From Mangifera indica (taxonomy: Eukaryota; Streptophyta; Magnoliopsida; Sapindales; Anacardiaceae), in contig NC_058145.1 of NCBI RefSeq assembly GCF_011075055.1, positions 13,327,894-13,391,893 on the forward strand: a stretch of 64,000 bases of DNA. The letters are read 5' to 3'. Under the pieces are notes generated by a model. It was not told where the DNA came from. It saw only the letters and a list, made by a program, of their open reading frames with translations, and did not search any database. Positions 13,236 through 25,922 of this stretch are shown here, in pieces (the first letter of the stretch is position 1; each line of letters begins with the position of its first letter). Both the position numbers and the translations under genes were made by a program.

Positions 13236-14152
13236 AAAATACAAATTTGAAGTTCACCATCGGACATCATTTCTTGGCACAAACGTTTCCATGTACGTCC
13301 TGACATTCAAATGTCTTAAGAATAATAATTGTTTCGATAAAAGTAGCAGCTTCATAAATTTCTGTATCCACCAAAAAAATACAACATAAATGTCTGTATC
13401 CATCAAAAAAATACAACCCAAACAACCGAAATTCCAACCTACAACTGACAAAAATTTTAGCATTTTCCTGTCAGGTTTCTTGTAAGAAAAATATAGTGTA
13501 TATCTTTACCAAACAAAGAATTCAGTTATAATTTGGAAAAATTAAAAAAAAAATTGCTTATTATTCGTTTCAAATAAAAAATTGAGCAAAATAAAAAGTA
13601 AATACTTTTACCTTGATTAATTTTGAAAAATTAAATTATTTACCATTAAATACGTTCATGTATACAAACTTATCATATTTTTTACAAATTAAATATTTAT
13701 ATCACAAAGATAACATAATACATAAACCCCTCTTATCTTTAACTTTGGGTAAAAATAGTGTTGACATCTTGTCAATTTATTCTTTTATAAATATATAATT
13801 TAGTATTTGAATTTATTTTTATTTTTTTTTGAATAAAGGACATTTATTATTACTCATTAAACCCTAAATTTAATTAAAAGATTTATCCATTAATAATTAA
13901 TAATCTAAAATTTAAATTCATTCTTCATAAAATAACAAAAAATATAAAATTATTATGAATCTTATATGAATTTTATATTTTTTTATCAAATATAATAATA
14001 TTTTTAAAAGAGTTTAAATTTTGTGACATAAATATTCGGTGAAAAAAAAATTGCAAAAATTTGAATAACCTCTTAATTTTCATTGACCGTTTTCATTGAC
14101 TAGTTTTCTGTGACGTGTCTTAAATGCAAAACGGGTAAAGCCATTCCATCCT
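13236..14152. other. Intergenic DNA upstream of the tetraspanin gene
   Basis: AT-rich with no gene. Short direct repeats 'aatgtctgtatccatcaaaaaaatacaac' and 'atttctgtatccaccaaaaaaatacaac' lie at about 13360-13420. The remainder should include the tetraspanin promoter. Confidence 0.5.
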
Positions 14153-14159
14153 TATAAAT
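14153..14159 (+). promoter_or_regulatory. TATA box of the tetraspanin gene
   Basis: TATAAAT lies 147 bp upstream of the tetraspanin start codon, in a plausible position for a core promoter with a leader of a little over 100 nt. The position was seen directly; function is inferred. Confidence 0.55.
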
Positions 14160-14305
14160 GGCAGTAATACCAATTACCACCTGCCATCTTCCCGTGTAAG
14201 CAGCAAGTATATACATATAATATTCACTTCACAACAAACAGTCGAAGAAACTGAAAGCAGAAAAAGCTTTTATAGAATCCAGAAAGCTAAAAGATCCAAA
14301 CAAAC

Positions 14306-16257
14306 ATGAGAGCCAGCAACCATTTGATTGGTTTACTCAACTTCTTAACCTTTCTGCTATCGTTACCCATCTTAGGGGGCGGAATATGGCTGAGCAGCCG
14401 CGCCAACACCACCGACTGTCTCAGGTTTCTACAGTGGCCGTTGATCATCATTGGCGTGGCCATCATGGTCGTTTCTTTGGCCGGTTTTGCTGGCGCCTGT
14501 TACCGTAACACCTTCCTCATGTGGCTTTATCTCTTTGTCATGTTCTTCATCATCGCAGCTCTTATTGGCTTTATAATCTTTGCTTATGCTGTCACTGATA
14601 AAGGGTCGGGTCGGGTCCTCCTGAACCGGAATTACTTAGATTATTATTTGGAGGATTATTCTGGGTGGCTTGAGAAACGAGTGGCCAGTGATAGCTACTG
14701 GGGGAAGATTAGTTCTTGTATTAGAGACTCTAAGGTTTGTAGCAAGATGGGGAGAACTGTTGGTGGAGCTCCTGAAACTGCTGATATGTTTTACTTGAGG
14801 AAGCTTAGCCCTGTTGAGGTATCAAAAGTTTCTTCTTTCTTCTTGATTTTTATTTTGTTAAGTATTTTTGGTTCTTCATTTTGCAAGATCAAAGATTGTG
14901 TAGATATGAAATGTTTGATTTATAATCCAAAAAATATAGATATTTTTTGGTAAAAATATTAGATACAAATTGAGGTGTTGTTTCTTAATCAGGCAATCTA
15001 AGGAAACAATAAACATAGTTTTTTTCCTTGTTAATGGAGGTTGACAAATGGGTTGTCTTCTATGTATTGTATACCCTTTTGGCGTTTGTTCTTTTTAACT
15101 AACGAGATCAAAATAATTAAGAAAAAACGTTCTACTTTTTGTCCATTATGATTCCTTTTGGGTGGAATAGGCTTTTTCTTTTCTTTTCTTTTCTCTTTTG
15201 TCTGGTTTGCACCTTTGATTTGAATTTTGATCTAAAAAGGCATATGTGTAGATAAAAGAAAGTTTTTTTTTTAATTTTTTTTCCCTGGGTTAAACCTAAC
15301 TCGAGCGTCCGAATCACTGCAGATTAGACAAGAGTTAATTTTAAAATATCGATGAATTTTATCTTAAAATGTTTGGTTAGAGAGTGGAGGGGATTTGAAT
15401 CTTTACTCTTTTATGTTTGAAATTTTATTTTTTTGTCATTCAAATTATTATTTGAAATCTTAAGTCCATATCCTATAATAACTTTTTACCACTCTTTTCC
15501 CTCTTATTTTCTCAGCTACCAAACACATTTGACCATAATATTCACCATGTTGTAGATGGTTACTTGTGGAGTGAGTAAGACAACTTAGACAAGGTACCAA
15601 AACTTTAGGCACCATACCTGCCCCCATGTTCAACTATTCTTCTATTATGTATATATATATATTTTTTGAGAGCGATCTAGTTCGTAGTTTCTTGCATATA
15701 TAATAATTGACTAGATAGGATCTTTCTTAGTGATACATCAATCAACAGTAACCTTATCATCAACAATGTGCATTAAATTAAGATTTTAATTCTTATCCTC
15801 ATAGTTTGATTCTCATGAGACGTCATTTAATATAAATCTTCAAAACCTACCAGAAATAATGCAAAAATTTGATGACAAATTGTAACAAACATTTCCTATA
15901 TGGTGTATGCAGTCTGGCTGCTGCAAGCCCCCAACAGAGTGTGGCTATGTGTATGTGAATGAGACATTATGGAACCCTGGAGGAGGGTTGGTGGGGACAA
16001 ATCCGGACTGCACTTTGTGGAGCAATGATCAAGAGCAGCTGTGCTATCAGTGCAACTCTTGCAAAGCCGGTGTGCTGGCCAGCCTCAAGAAGAGCTGGAG
16101 GAAGGTCTCGGTGATCAACATCGTTGTGATGATAATCCTAGTGATCTTTTATGTGATTGCCTATGCAGCTTTTAGGAACAATCGTCGGATTGATAACGAA
16201 GAACCCTTCGGCGAAGCCAGAATGACTAAGGCACAACCCAGTAGGATCCAGCTTTAA
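14306..16257 (+). CDS. TET3: Tetraspanin, TET3-like
   Basis: Four-pass membrane organiser of plasma-membrane and plasmodesmal microdomains. Two exons, 14306-14818 and 15913-16257, joined in phase 0 across a GT-AG intron, give 285 residues, the expected TET3 length. Transmembrane segments are at about 8-28, 45-65, 70-94 and 237-259. The large extracellular loop (about 95-235) carries the plant tetraspanin GCCKPPTECG motif at about 173-182 and further paired cysteines (C-x2-C near CYQCNSC). Possible N-glycosylation sites are N34 (NTT) and about N187 (NET). Conserved blocks such as SNHLIGLLNFLTFLLS and AYAAFRNNRRIDNEEP place it with TET3/TET4 rather than TET8. AATAAA at 16440-16445 may be its poly(A) signal. 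It converges on the next gene. No lesions seen. Confidence 0.95.
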
Positions 16258-17557
16258 CTAAGACATTGATTGTGTTACTTTGTCAAGGTTGTAGTTTTAA
16301 GGTTTTGGTATTGTATTAGGAGTGGGTTTGATTTAGACAAGGAGCTTGCATTTTTGGTTTAACATCTGAAATGTTGGCTGTAAATTATGTGTTCATTGTT
16401 TTTTTTTTTTTTTTTCCCTTTTTCAATATTCAGAAAAGGAATAAATATATATATATGTGTGTGTGTTAAGACAAAAGGAATGAAGAATGGTTTGCTTAAA
16501 ATTAATTAGGATAAGTGAAATGAAAAAATGTACTATGCTTTTAATGTTGAAAGTATATTACAGGAAAATCCACCCTAATAAGAGGTTGCTATAAATGAAT
16601 TTTGAATTCGTAAAATTATCAAGATTTTTGCATCGAAGTAATTGATCTTTCATTCATAAAATCTCTCTATATAAAAGATTCTAACAGATAAAACTATATT
16701 ATATAGGTTTCAAATCAAAGTCTTAACTGATATATGGTAAAATATTAGATCTCTCATCAATGGTCTACATTAGTCTTGTCTATCCACATTATAATATACT
16801 TATATTTATATAGCATATTTATAAATTATTATTAGAGTATTCAGTTATTTGATTTTATTTAAACCAAAATTATAATTAATATTTACTCGCGTCACAAAAA
16901 TTTCTATCATCTTGCTCCCGTGAATTCTGGAAAATGTGAGGATTGAGGAAGAAGACAACTCCAGTTAATATTCTATCGAATTCCGAGAAGATTTACAGTT
17001 AAATATTTGATGCAGTCATGGTTGCAAGTTTGAACGTCATGTGCACACATTGCCGAAACTGACACAACACGCAAACGAACATGAACAGCATCCATATGGT
17101 CAAATCTAATATAAGATAGCATGATTCATTCACGAGTAATGCAAATAAAGAATCAGATTAAGAAATGGTCATGCAGAGCTGCACAACATAACGCCAAATT
17201 GTGCACATAAAGTTGCACAAATTGGTCAAGTCAAGAAGAATAATTAGTCATTTATTTTGGGAGTTGGAGTTTGTGTTCAAGTGCTGTCTAATATGCCATG
17301 CGTCCCAGAAATTCTTGCTGAGTTGGTTATACCCGGAACACAACAGGGATCACGGAATTTTCAGCTGAAAATTGATTTACAGTCCTCTGGTGTCTGTTAC
17401 AAGAATAATAAATATCTATCACAATGAATTTCAGTTTGCTATTTATCAATCTTGCAAAATTTAATGCCACCATATGAATTTTCCGGAGAATTGTGCACAT
17501 ATGAGTCGAGTCGAGTCCAACCAGTGACAGTGAATGTAAACATAGTCCAGTTCAGAA
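16258..17557. other. Convergent intergenic region (3' ends of two genes)
   Basis: Holds the 3' untranslated regions of the plus-strand tetraspanin gene and the minus-strand lipid-transfer gene. A T15 tract, an AATAAA at 16440 and short TA/TG repeats are present. No other gene is seen. An open frame at 17461-17655 on the minus strand overlaps the last PITP exon in another frame and is a shadow. Confidence 0.6.
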
Positions 17558-20500
17558 CTAACCAGTGATCTCTTGGCTCTTGCTATAAATTTCTTCATCA
17601 CAGGAAAATCTTTGCTCAAAATCTTCTGGAGTTGTTTTCGAAGTCGTTTTGCCAATTCTCTTTTTCAAAGAAGAAGATACAAATCAGTGTAAATTGATTA
17701 TGTGGAAGGTTGTAAAGACAGAGAACTCTAAGAGGCTCTGAAAACATTGTGCAGTTGATTTTAAACACTCTGCTTATAGTTTTGATGCTATTAACTACAG
17801 AATCTTAGAAATGAAAGTTCCCATTAAAACAAACAAGTTTATTTAGAATAAATGGGCATTGCTCATTATTTACTATGACAAAATTGTAATGTGAAAGTTA
17901 ACAATAGAGGGTTTGGAACTATCTTACCTGATTTAATGAGGAATCACTTTGTCTTTCAAGTTGACGTATTTGTGGCATTGTCATGCCAAACCATTCATCG
18001 ATCCAGCCAAAACAATTCCGATGACTTTCTAGAAAAAGAGCCCTTTCACCCTGTCAAAAAATAAAAAATAGATGAGGAACTAACTTTTGTAAAATTTTCA
18101 AGCACATATACCAATAGGAGAGTAGCCATTCAACGTAATTTTAAAACATAAAAAGGCACATCAAAGCATTTAAACATGTTCTGCAATTACAATTTCTGTA
18201 TGAGTTACGACAAGAGAATATATGAAAGCAAGATTACTGTAATTCAGTACAGAAATGAGTTTGGGCGATCATTTTCCTTCCAGTTACTCATTCCTCTTCT
18301 ATGTTTTACTCTCCTTGCCTTCTCTTGAATTTTATTATGGAGTCATACGGCTTTATTCAGGCAATGGTAATATACATTCTCAAACCGCATAGGAATGTCA
18401 CCATTTCCATAAGGAATCGTGTATATAGCTTTTAAAATAAACACTGGATTTCTTACACTCGCACACATGCATCAGCCCCCAGTAACAAAAGGTGGTACGG
18501 AGCACTAGAAAGGACATTTGTAGAAACAGGAAGGTAGTGGACTATCAATATGCCATGGACTAGCATAATGCTGTTATGCTCCTGGGAAGAAGAACAATAT
18601 TGGCAAGAACTTCTTTTATAGCAATATTAATTCAAACTCTATCTTGCCTCCAGGACACTCAAATGACAAGAAGACTAAGCAATAATTTCCTTCAATATCT
18701 ATTCAATGGGCCATACTTCCTAAACGCACCAGTAGAGGTAAAAAAGGATTAATAGCATCGTCATTTCCTCTTCTAGCAATCATTAATTTCTTCAGGTTGG
18801 CATTGTTCGCATGTTAAAAAATGAGTATTAAACATCATATGCTCGACTAACAAGCAGTAAATTCGGTTGTAAGAATTCTCAGACTTGTAAAATCAATGAT
18901 GTCAAAGTCTAAAATGTTTCATTCCTAGGTCAGAAATATGATATCTGTTAGGGTACACAGGCAGAAGCATTGTGCAAATGTTTAAATAAGCAATCTGTAC
19001 TAGAAGTGCAAAATTGAAAAAATGCATCAGTCCAAGAGATATTACCGCCAACAAAGCTTGTTCAAGTCGATAACCAAATCCCCAGTATGGTGCATCTATA
19101 GTCACCAATTTATATGCTGTCATAACAGGATTGCACCTATCCTGCAAATGTTAAGATCATTTCATAAACAACAACGGCATACAACACATTAAATGAAAGG
19201 AAATGGTGTTCCCAAAGTAATAGTATCTATGTTTACATACAAACATGAAATTACTGTCCCTGGTGAGAAATAAACAAACCTGCCAGCCCTCCAAAAGTGG
19301 ACCACGTCCAGTTCTCTTTGATTTAAATGTAGAGAAGTCTGTACTATTACTTCCAATAGCATAACTCCAATAATCCCTTGCAGTTGAAGCTATGTCAAGA
19401 ACTTCTACTTGTCTGGCAGCCAGTTGTTCCTCACTTAAGTTATGCACCTGTTTGTCAGCTTCACAGTTAAGACGCGCCACAAACTTAAAAGAAAGAGAGA
19501 ACAGAACGTGTGCAACTTGTCAATATTAATGAACAATTCTATTACATCAGTAATATCTCAACAGAAGTATAGATTTCAGTGAAACTTGGTCCAAAGCAAC
19601 ATTAAATTTATAAGAAACTTACATTTTCTGATTGCCCACTATCAGATTTATGAATGGTTTCAATGGTGAGACTGAACTTCGTAAAATATGGACACTGCAG
19701 AAATAAAAAACCAGTGAACATGCAGTTGACTGAAGTATGAGACAATTACATCAATCAGCTAGAAAGACTGTTACTAAATGACTAAATTATTACCTTGATA
19801 ACTGTGGTACATGGTGTCCCATTGTAGACAACATAAAAAGACATGTCAAAACAATTTCTAGAAGAAACATATGAATAAGAAGAAAAAGCGGCACTAGAAT
19901 ATAATACCTGTTTTACATCTTGGGTATGCATTCCAGGCTTCTTCTTGCATGACAAGAGCATCTGTTGGTGCAAAAGTTGTAAGCCAAGCAGGTGCTTTGC
20001 TGCAAAAAGAAGTTAAAAAAATAAATGATTATAGGCCTAAATTTTAAAAATTCTGTCCAGAAGGTAAACAATGGTTCATCTCACTGAAGATAAAGAAAAA
20101 CTAAAAGGTTAAATGGCCCCCAAGATATTAGGGAAAGCAATGATATGTGATTAAATGAAGAAAAAGAAACAGCGGTTGAAAGAAGCATTCCACAACACAA
20201 AATAAGATTGGGTCATTGCTACCATGGTCCATAATATTTTCAGAGAGCTGACTGACCATGCACACTCAAGAAATCTTTTTATCATATTGTAATCATCCAA
20301 TTGTATAAAATAACTAAATTTTTTTCCTCCAAACTTATACAATTCAAAATATGAATAAATGGTCCAATCACATGTCTCCGGAACGCAGCAATGCATAAAG
20401 CCTCATACTCACATATCAATGACCTGCCAGTGACTAAGAACTGGCATATAATAAGAAAACAACAAAATGAAACATAAACATCGGTGCATTAGAATTTAGC

Positions 20501-21454
20501 TTTGACTTCAAATCATTCAAGTACTAGTTAGCCTGACTAATTATTACCCTTCACTTACAAATGACACAAACAATCAGCTCTTGTCCTGCAATCATTTTTA
20601 TTTTTTTAATCCTAAATACACAACCCTTCTTAATTCTTTGCAGAAGAGAAGATTCTCATCAGCCATGTTAACCTTAAAGCTAACTTCAACCCAAATTACA
20701 TCAATTCAAATATATCAGGCAGTAGTATAATCTTTTAACTTCATGGAAGATCAATATAAAACCTTTATAAATAAAGCGTCAAATAGCTTATATTAATTTC
20801 ACAATGCAGTGGTCAGCGTCAATTCGGCCAATTAAGAACACATACAAAGTCCTGTCAATACATTTCAAAATTTCTCAGCAGTCGGCTACAGAAAACGGTT
20901 CAAATTTATGCATAAAGAAACTGATTATCAGACTAACTTAGTGCATTACCTTTGTAACTGATAAACTTTAGATGTGAATTGACCTCTTCCATATAGATCA
21001 TTTTCAAAAGGCCTGTTCTCCAAGACTTCAACGCCTTCATCACCATTTGAATTTTGCTGCTGCATCTTCATGACCATGTACGCCTGAGCTATCTGATACT
21101 GAAAACAAAAGTCCACAATCCAAAAACTCTGTTCATATAAACAAAATATCTAGAAACACAGTATTTTAATTCCAATACACTTCCTTTACCTCTTCTAACG
21201 ACACGGGCATTACAATTCGACTTCACAAACAAATCCCACACCGAAAAGTTACCAGTTAAGGAGATATACAGAGTCAAACAGAAGACTAAAAATAAACACG
21301 AAAAAGGACAAGAAAAAAAATCAATTAGAGAGATACAGATGTTAAAAGCCCAACGCAGAACTGAAAGTAAAAGAATAATAAATTTAAACTTGAAGATAAT
21401 CTATGAATCCAAAGAAATTAAACAAGGAGGATACAATTCCATAATTTGAACCAT
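17558..21454 (-). CDS. Phosphatidylinositol transfer protein (PITP, START-like)
   Basis: Soluble lipid carrier that exchanges phosphatidylinositol and phosphatidylcholine between membranes. Ten coding exons on the minus strand: 21454-21435, 21220-21190, 21098-20950, 19999-19908, 19801-19794, 19694-19623, 19447-19280, 19141-19046, 18050-17928 and 17659-17558. They give 861 bp, or 286 residues, with every junction in frame. Landmarks: FRIVMPVSLEEYQIAQ at the N terminus; KMQQQNSNGDEGVEVLENRPF; GQFTSKVYQLQSKAPAWL; EEAWNAYPRCKTVIKCPYF; KSKRTGRGPLLEGWQ (the family's TGRGPL motif); MTAYKLVTIDAPYWGFG; and FGWIDEWFGMTMPQIRQLE, the C-terminal lid helix. Exon 5 is an 8-nt microexon that restores TVIK. 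The last exon's acceptor (an AAAAAG site) was chosen by frame and is the least certain junction. Residue 5 is Met where, from memory, most relatives have Lys. Confidence 0.9.
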
Positions 21455-24245
21455 TTTCCCAGAAAATTCCTGAGCTGTGCAGAGGCAAGAAACTAATTGG
21501 AGTTGCGAGATGAAAACGAGGCAAAGTAAGAGCACAACGTAAATACGCAGAGATGAGACGCAACGCGACAGACTAAAGTTTGCCAGATGGAGAAACCAGG
21601 ACAGCGCATTTTAGCGTAGCTTTCATGATATGACAAGACGTCAACGAAACGACGCATAGGAAGACGTTTTAGATTACGCGATTAAGGGAAGCCTTTGTTC
21701 CATTGTCGACGTTGGGTCGCTTGACTTTTCTACAAGAAGGACGTGGACTATTCCAATTTGGATACTTTACGATAGAAACGATGCCGTACAAGCGTAACGA
21801 AACGCGTTAGCTTGCCGACAATGCCGATTTGGACGGCCCTCAAACCTTTTTTTGTCAGTGCCAATAAATGCATAAGAGGAACCGTATATTTAAATAATTT
21901 TTTAACTTTATTATTATTATTATTATTATTTTTTAAATATATAATTTGTTGATTTTATATTCTTTTAAAAATATAAATAAAAAATTATTTATATTTATAA
22001 TTAATTAAATTTAGATATTAACAATAATATATTTTTATATAATTAATTAATTTTATATTAATAATAAATTATATAATAATATATTATTATTAATATTTAA
22101 CTTGGTATTCATAATACTCATGATTAGATATTTAAGTTCAAAATCACTATAACTAATTGATCGCAAATTGATGAGAATCCCCTATAAATAAATCAAATTT
22201 TTAGTCCACTGTCTGTCAATTTCAAAAATCCAGTCAAATTTTTTGTCAACTTTTCTAACCCAAAAAAAAAAAAAAATCTAAAAACAACCAATCATATTAA
22301 CTCTTCAAACTTTAAAAAGTGAGTTTCCTGTCCTTTTCCTTTGTCTGTCAATCGTATTCTTTTACTATTACACTTTGTCGTTGTCGTTACTCCTTGTTAA
22401 CATCGTTGGGCATGTTGTTCAAGTTTTTAATAAGTTTTTGATGTAAAAATAATGAAAAAAGTGAGCTTTTTCACATTTTATTGTAATTTTAATACATTTG
22501 CATGCTAAATGTTTGTGTGAAATATTTTGGTTTATCTTTGAAAGTTTGTGTTTTGGGTTTCGGAATAAAAGTTACAGTTTTTATGATTATTTAGATAATT
22601 AAGTTGTTAGTATACAATATAACTCATTATCGACCAAATTCACAGAATGACAACCTAATAAACGACAAGTTATAAGAACAATAACGACCAATAATTTAAC
22701 ATACGAGTAAACATCTCTCACCTACAGAAAATAACCTATCAATTTATATTTTTTTATCTCATATCAACATGGGAAAATCTTAACTTCCTAGCATAATGGG
22801 ACACAATCATCATTAGATATTTACATAATAGAATAGGGAGTTAATTTTTGAATTTAAATTTGAATTATAAGGATGCAACTTTCATTATATAAATATATAT
22901 AAAGGATTGCTTACAAAAAAAAAAAAAAAAGAAGAGAAAAATAGAAATAAAATAGTATGATCATACATACTAAGTCACATTATATAGACGAATAGGCTTT
23001 TATAAAAAATCTAGTCATCCTCTTTAGACATCTCTCCTTAAATCGAGGTTTTTTTAAGATAATCTCTTTTATAAATATCATTCATGCTCTATCGAATACT
23101 TTCTCAAAGTTAATAATATAACTGTCGACATAGATTTTCAAACAACAGGTCAAATCACGTTAAAAATCTCTTTTGTTTACAAGGTGCACACACTCTCAAT
23201 CATTTTCATCATAGTGGATAAGATAATTATATCACTAATTATAATCATCGTTATCATAGCCTAACTTGGGTAAAACTAAGAAATGCGTATATTAGTTGAT
23301 GATAAGAAATTGCAACAACTATAAATTTATTTAGAATTTAACAAGTTTGAAGTGTATGGATTTGAATAAGTTTTGGGTAGATTAAACCAATTTTTTACCT
23401 ATACACAATACTTTGTACCGAGGAAGTTAGTGATATATATCAAATATAGGGATTTTATAGTGATTTGCCATATAATGCTATAAACTTGTATATATAAAAT
23501 ATCATATGAACTCACGTAAAGAGATAAATTTGATAAAATTCAATAATACAATATTATCAATTAGAGGTATACTTGGCTATAATATAACTTTCCGTTTTGT
23601 TAATGGGTGAAACTACTCAATGATACATTCATTATCAATTGTAACAAAAACTTTCATTTCAAAATAAACCACCAAACATTTGTTTATCTAATCGTTACCC
23701 ATTCGATTACACAAACTAATTTTCCCAAGGTTTATTGTGACAAATACTATTTCAACTATTATAATAGTCATAAGTAAAACTAATGCTAACTTAATATGAA
23801 AGAAAACTTTATTGGATGTAATACCTTTTCTAAATTCAACCATTGTTTAGCAAACTCGACGATCCCTTTTACAGTAGTGAAATTGGCATTGATTTTAATA
23901 TGCTTATAATAGTTTTAAGTTAACTATCGAATAATCAAACATCATATTCAAAAAATTAAAAATGATAAAACTTTGCAAATTTAAGTATTGTATTTTTGTT
24001 AAATGTAACAAATTACTTGAATAAAAAGATGTCATGCACCAAAACAACCAGGCGAATTGTATGAATCATCTTTTTAAATGTGTGTTTCGATGAAATATTG
24101 AATGAGAAATCGGACTGAAGAAGGAAATAGGTTGTTGCAGTTGTGGGACAAGGTTGGGTTTGGGCTATATTACTAGAAATTTTTTGGTCTACCTTCAAAT
24201 GGGCTAGTTTTGCCTAAGTTCGTAAGATTTCACACTATTAGCATT
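21455..24245. other. Intergenic DNA, mostly unassigned
   Basis: Begins with the PITP leader and promoter (to about 21700, with 'aacgaaacg' type GC-richer sequence). A (TTA)n tract lies near 21907-21930. An AT-rich foldback MITE-like segment lies at about 21990-22110. The rest (22.3-24.2 kb) is AT-rich with scattered A-runs and no recognisable coding or transposon motif. Confidence 0.5.
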
Positions 24246-25011
24246 AGGCCAAGGGCTATTCCCACCCGACTATGTTTTTTTTCAAATTCTCTCTCATTAA
24301 AAAAACGATTTCAAAGGTAAAATCATTATTTTATCTGTAATATTAAAAATAAACTTAAATTTGATTTTTTTCTTTCTAAACCCTAAAAACTAATAATTTC
24401 CTCTAACCCAAGTTTTCAAAAATAATATTTTTTCCCTCAGGGTTTTCAAACTTTTGGATTGAATTTTTTGGTAGCGACCGACAATCTCTAGGTGACGTCT
24501 CTTCTTCCTTGATATCTCCTCTTTTCGACCGTACAACGTCTCCCCCTCCTCGATGTCATCATTGACAAAGATGACACATCTTCATTGTCGATGAAGACGT
24601 CGTCTTTGTCTCTGAACGAAGACAATTTGTCTTTGTCAAAGACGAAGACGAGTCGTCTTCTTATCAATAAAGATGCATCGTGTTTGTTGATGACGACACC
24701 ACATGGCGTCGGAAGATGTACGATTGGAAGGATGAACCGTCGGAGATGGAGAGTAGGTGCTTAGAGGTCGTTGATTGTCGTCGAAAAAATTGGATCTGAA
24801 AATTTGGAAACCCTAGGAGGAAAATGCAGTTTTTAAAAACTTGGTTTGAGAAAAAAATGTTAGTTTTTAGGGTTTGAGGGGGAAAATATTATAATTAACG
24901 GACTCAATTAATTTTAACAGTTATGAGTAGGTAAATGACATTTTCAAAGTTAAAGATGGAGAATTTAAAAAAAAAAAAACATACTTTGGGTGGGAAATAG
25001 TCCTTTGGCCT
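24246..25011. mobile_element. Foldback/Mutator-like MITE with 7-bp target duplication
   Basis: Ends are inverted: left AGGCCAAGGGCTATTCCCACC, right revcomp AGGCCAAAGGACTATTTCCCA. The inverted similarity continues inward through 'aaattctc', 'ccctaaaaact' and 'ccctcagggttttcaaa'-type blocks for about 200 bp. The element is flanked by a perfect TAGCATT repeat (24239-24245 and 25012-25018), read as a target-site duplication. The loop (about 24470-24780) is unusually rich in 'gacgaagacg'/'cgtcgtc' runs. No transposase frame. Mutator elements usually make 9-bp duplications, so superfamily assignment is open. Confidence 0.8.
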
Positions 25012-25394
25012 TAGCATTATATAAAACATTAAACTTTGCAAAATTTTACACAACCCCAATTTCTAAGTTTTTACATTTACCCACCAAAATTTGACATTAA
25101 CTCTTACTAGTTCTAAATTCTTATGGTTAGCCTCCAATACGAAGTTTAGTGTGCGTACATGCTAAACTTTTGGAAATATCTAAAACTTGTGAAAACCTCA
25201 TAATCTTGCTCTCTTTTTATAAGCCATTAACTTAAAGATGAAAAAAAGAGTAAATATCAATCCTGCTTAGATGCAACAATCTTCTTTGTTTGAATTCTTG
25301 TTGTTTGTATGAATAAAAAGAATCAATTAGAATTGAGAAATTTTAGGATCTTTGTTGAAAGTTTAGAGGTGGTAATTAATTTTTGAATGCAATA

Positions 25395-25490
25395 AGACTA
25401 TATACATATTAAGATAAAAATAATATATTATTATATAATTAATTAATTTTTAATTAAATAAAAAATAACAATTAATTTATAATATAAAAA
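25395..25490. mobile_element. AT-rich foldback MITE, fragment
   Basis: Contains 'ataatatattattatataattaatt', an A-rich centre and an abbreviated return arm. A short or truncated member of the family. It lies just upstream of the promoter of the synthase pseudogene. Confidence 0.45.
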
Positions 25491-25495
25491 TAAGG

Positions 25496-25922
25496 GTTTG
25501 GGACACAAGCCCCATCAATCCAAAACCCTAATCCAAGTGACTACAAGACAAAAAATTCTCCGTCGTCAGCAATCAATTAAAAGCAAGCTGACAAAGAACC
25601 TTCCTCTCGGATTCTCAAAAACCTATTTCTTTCCTCCCTGGCTCCCTCCCAGCTATTAACACTTTCACTCATCCTTTCAGCTGTAGCCTGTAGGATTCTA
25701 GCCCTCACATTTCTTTGTTTGTGTAAGTGAAGACATATAACTAAGAAAACAAGAATAAGCCATTGCTTGAATCACTGTGAAAGTCTCTCTTCAGCCTCAT
25801 TTTTTTTCACAGAGATCTTCCTTTCCTTTATCCAGACACAACAATTTCTAGCTATTCTTCTACCCAAACAACAAAACAACTGCCAGAAACAAGAAACTTT
25901 CTTCTTCTTTAACCCTCCGCTC
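25496..25922 (+). promoter_or_regulatory. Remnant promoter/leader of the carbamoyl-phosphate synthase pseudogene
   Basis: Contains AAACCCTAA-type sequence near 25523 and a long pyrimidine-rich leader ('ttcctccctggctccctccc', 'cttctt'), features of an active plant promoter and leader. Its presence supports duplication of a genomic segment rather than of an mRNA. Whether it still drives transcription cannot be seen. Confidence 0.4.
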
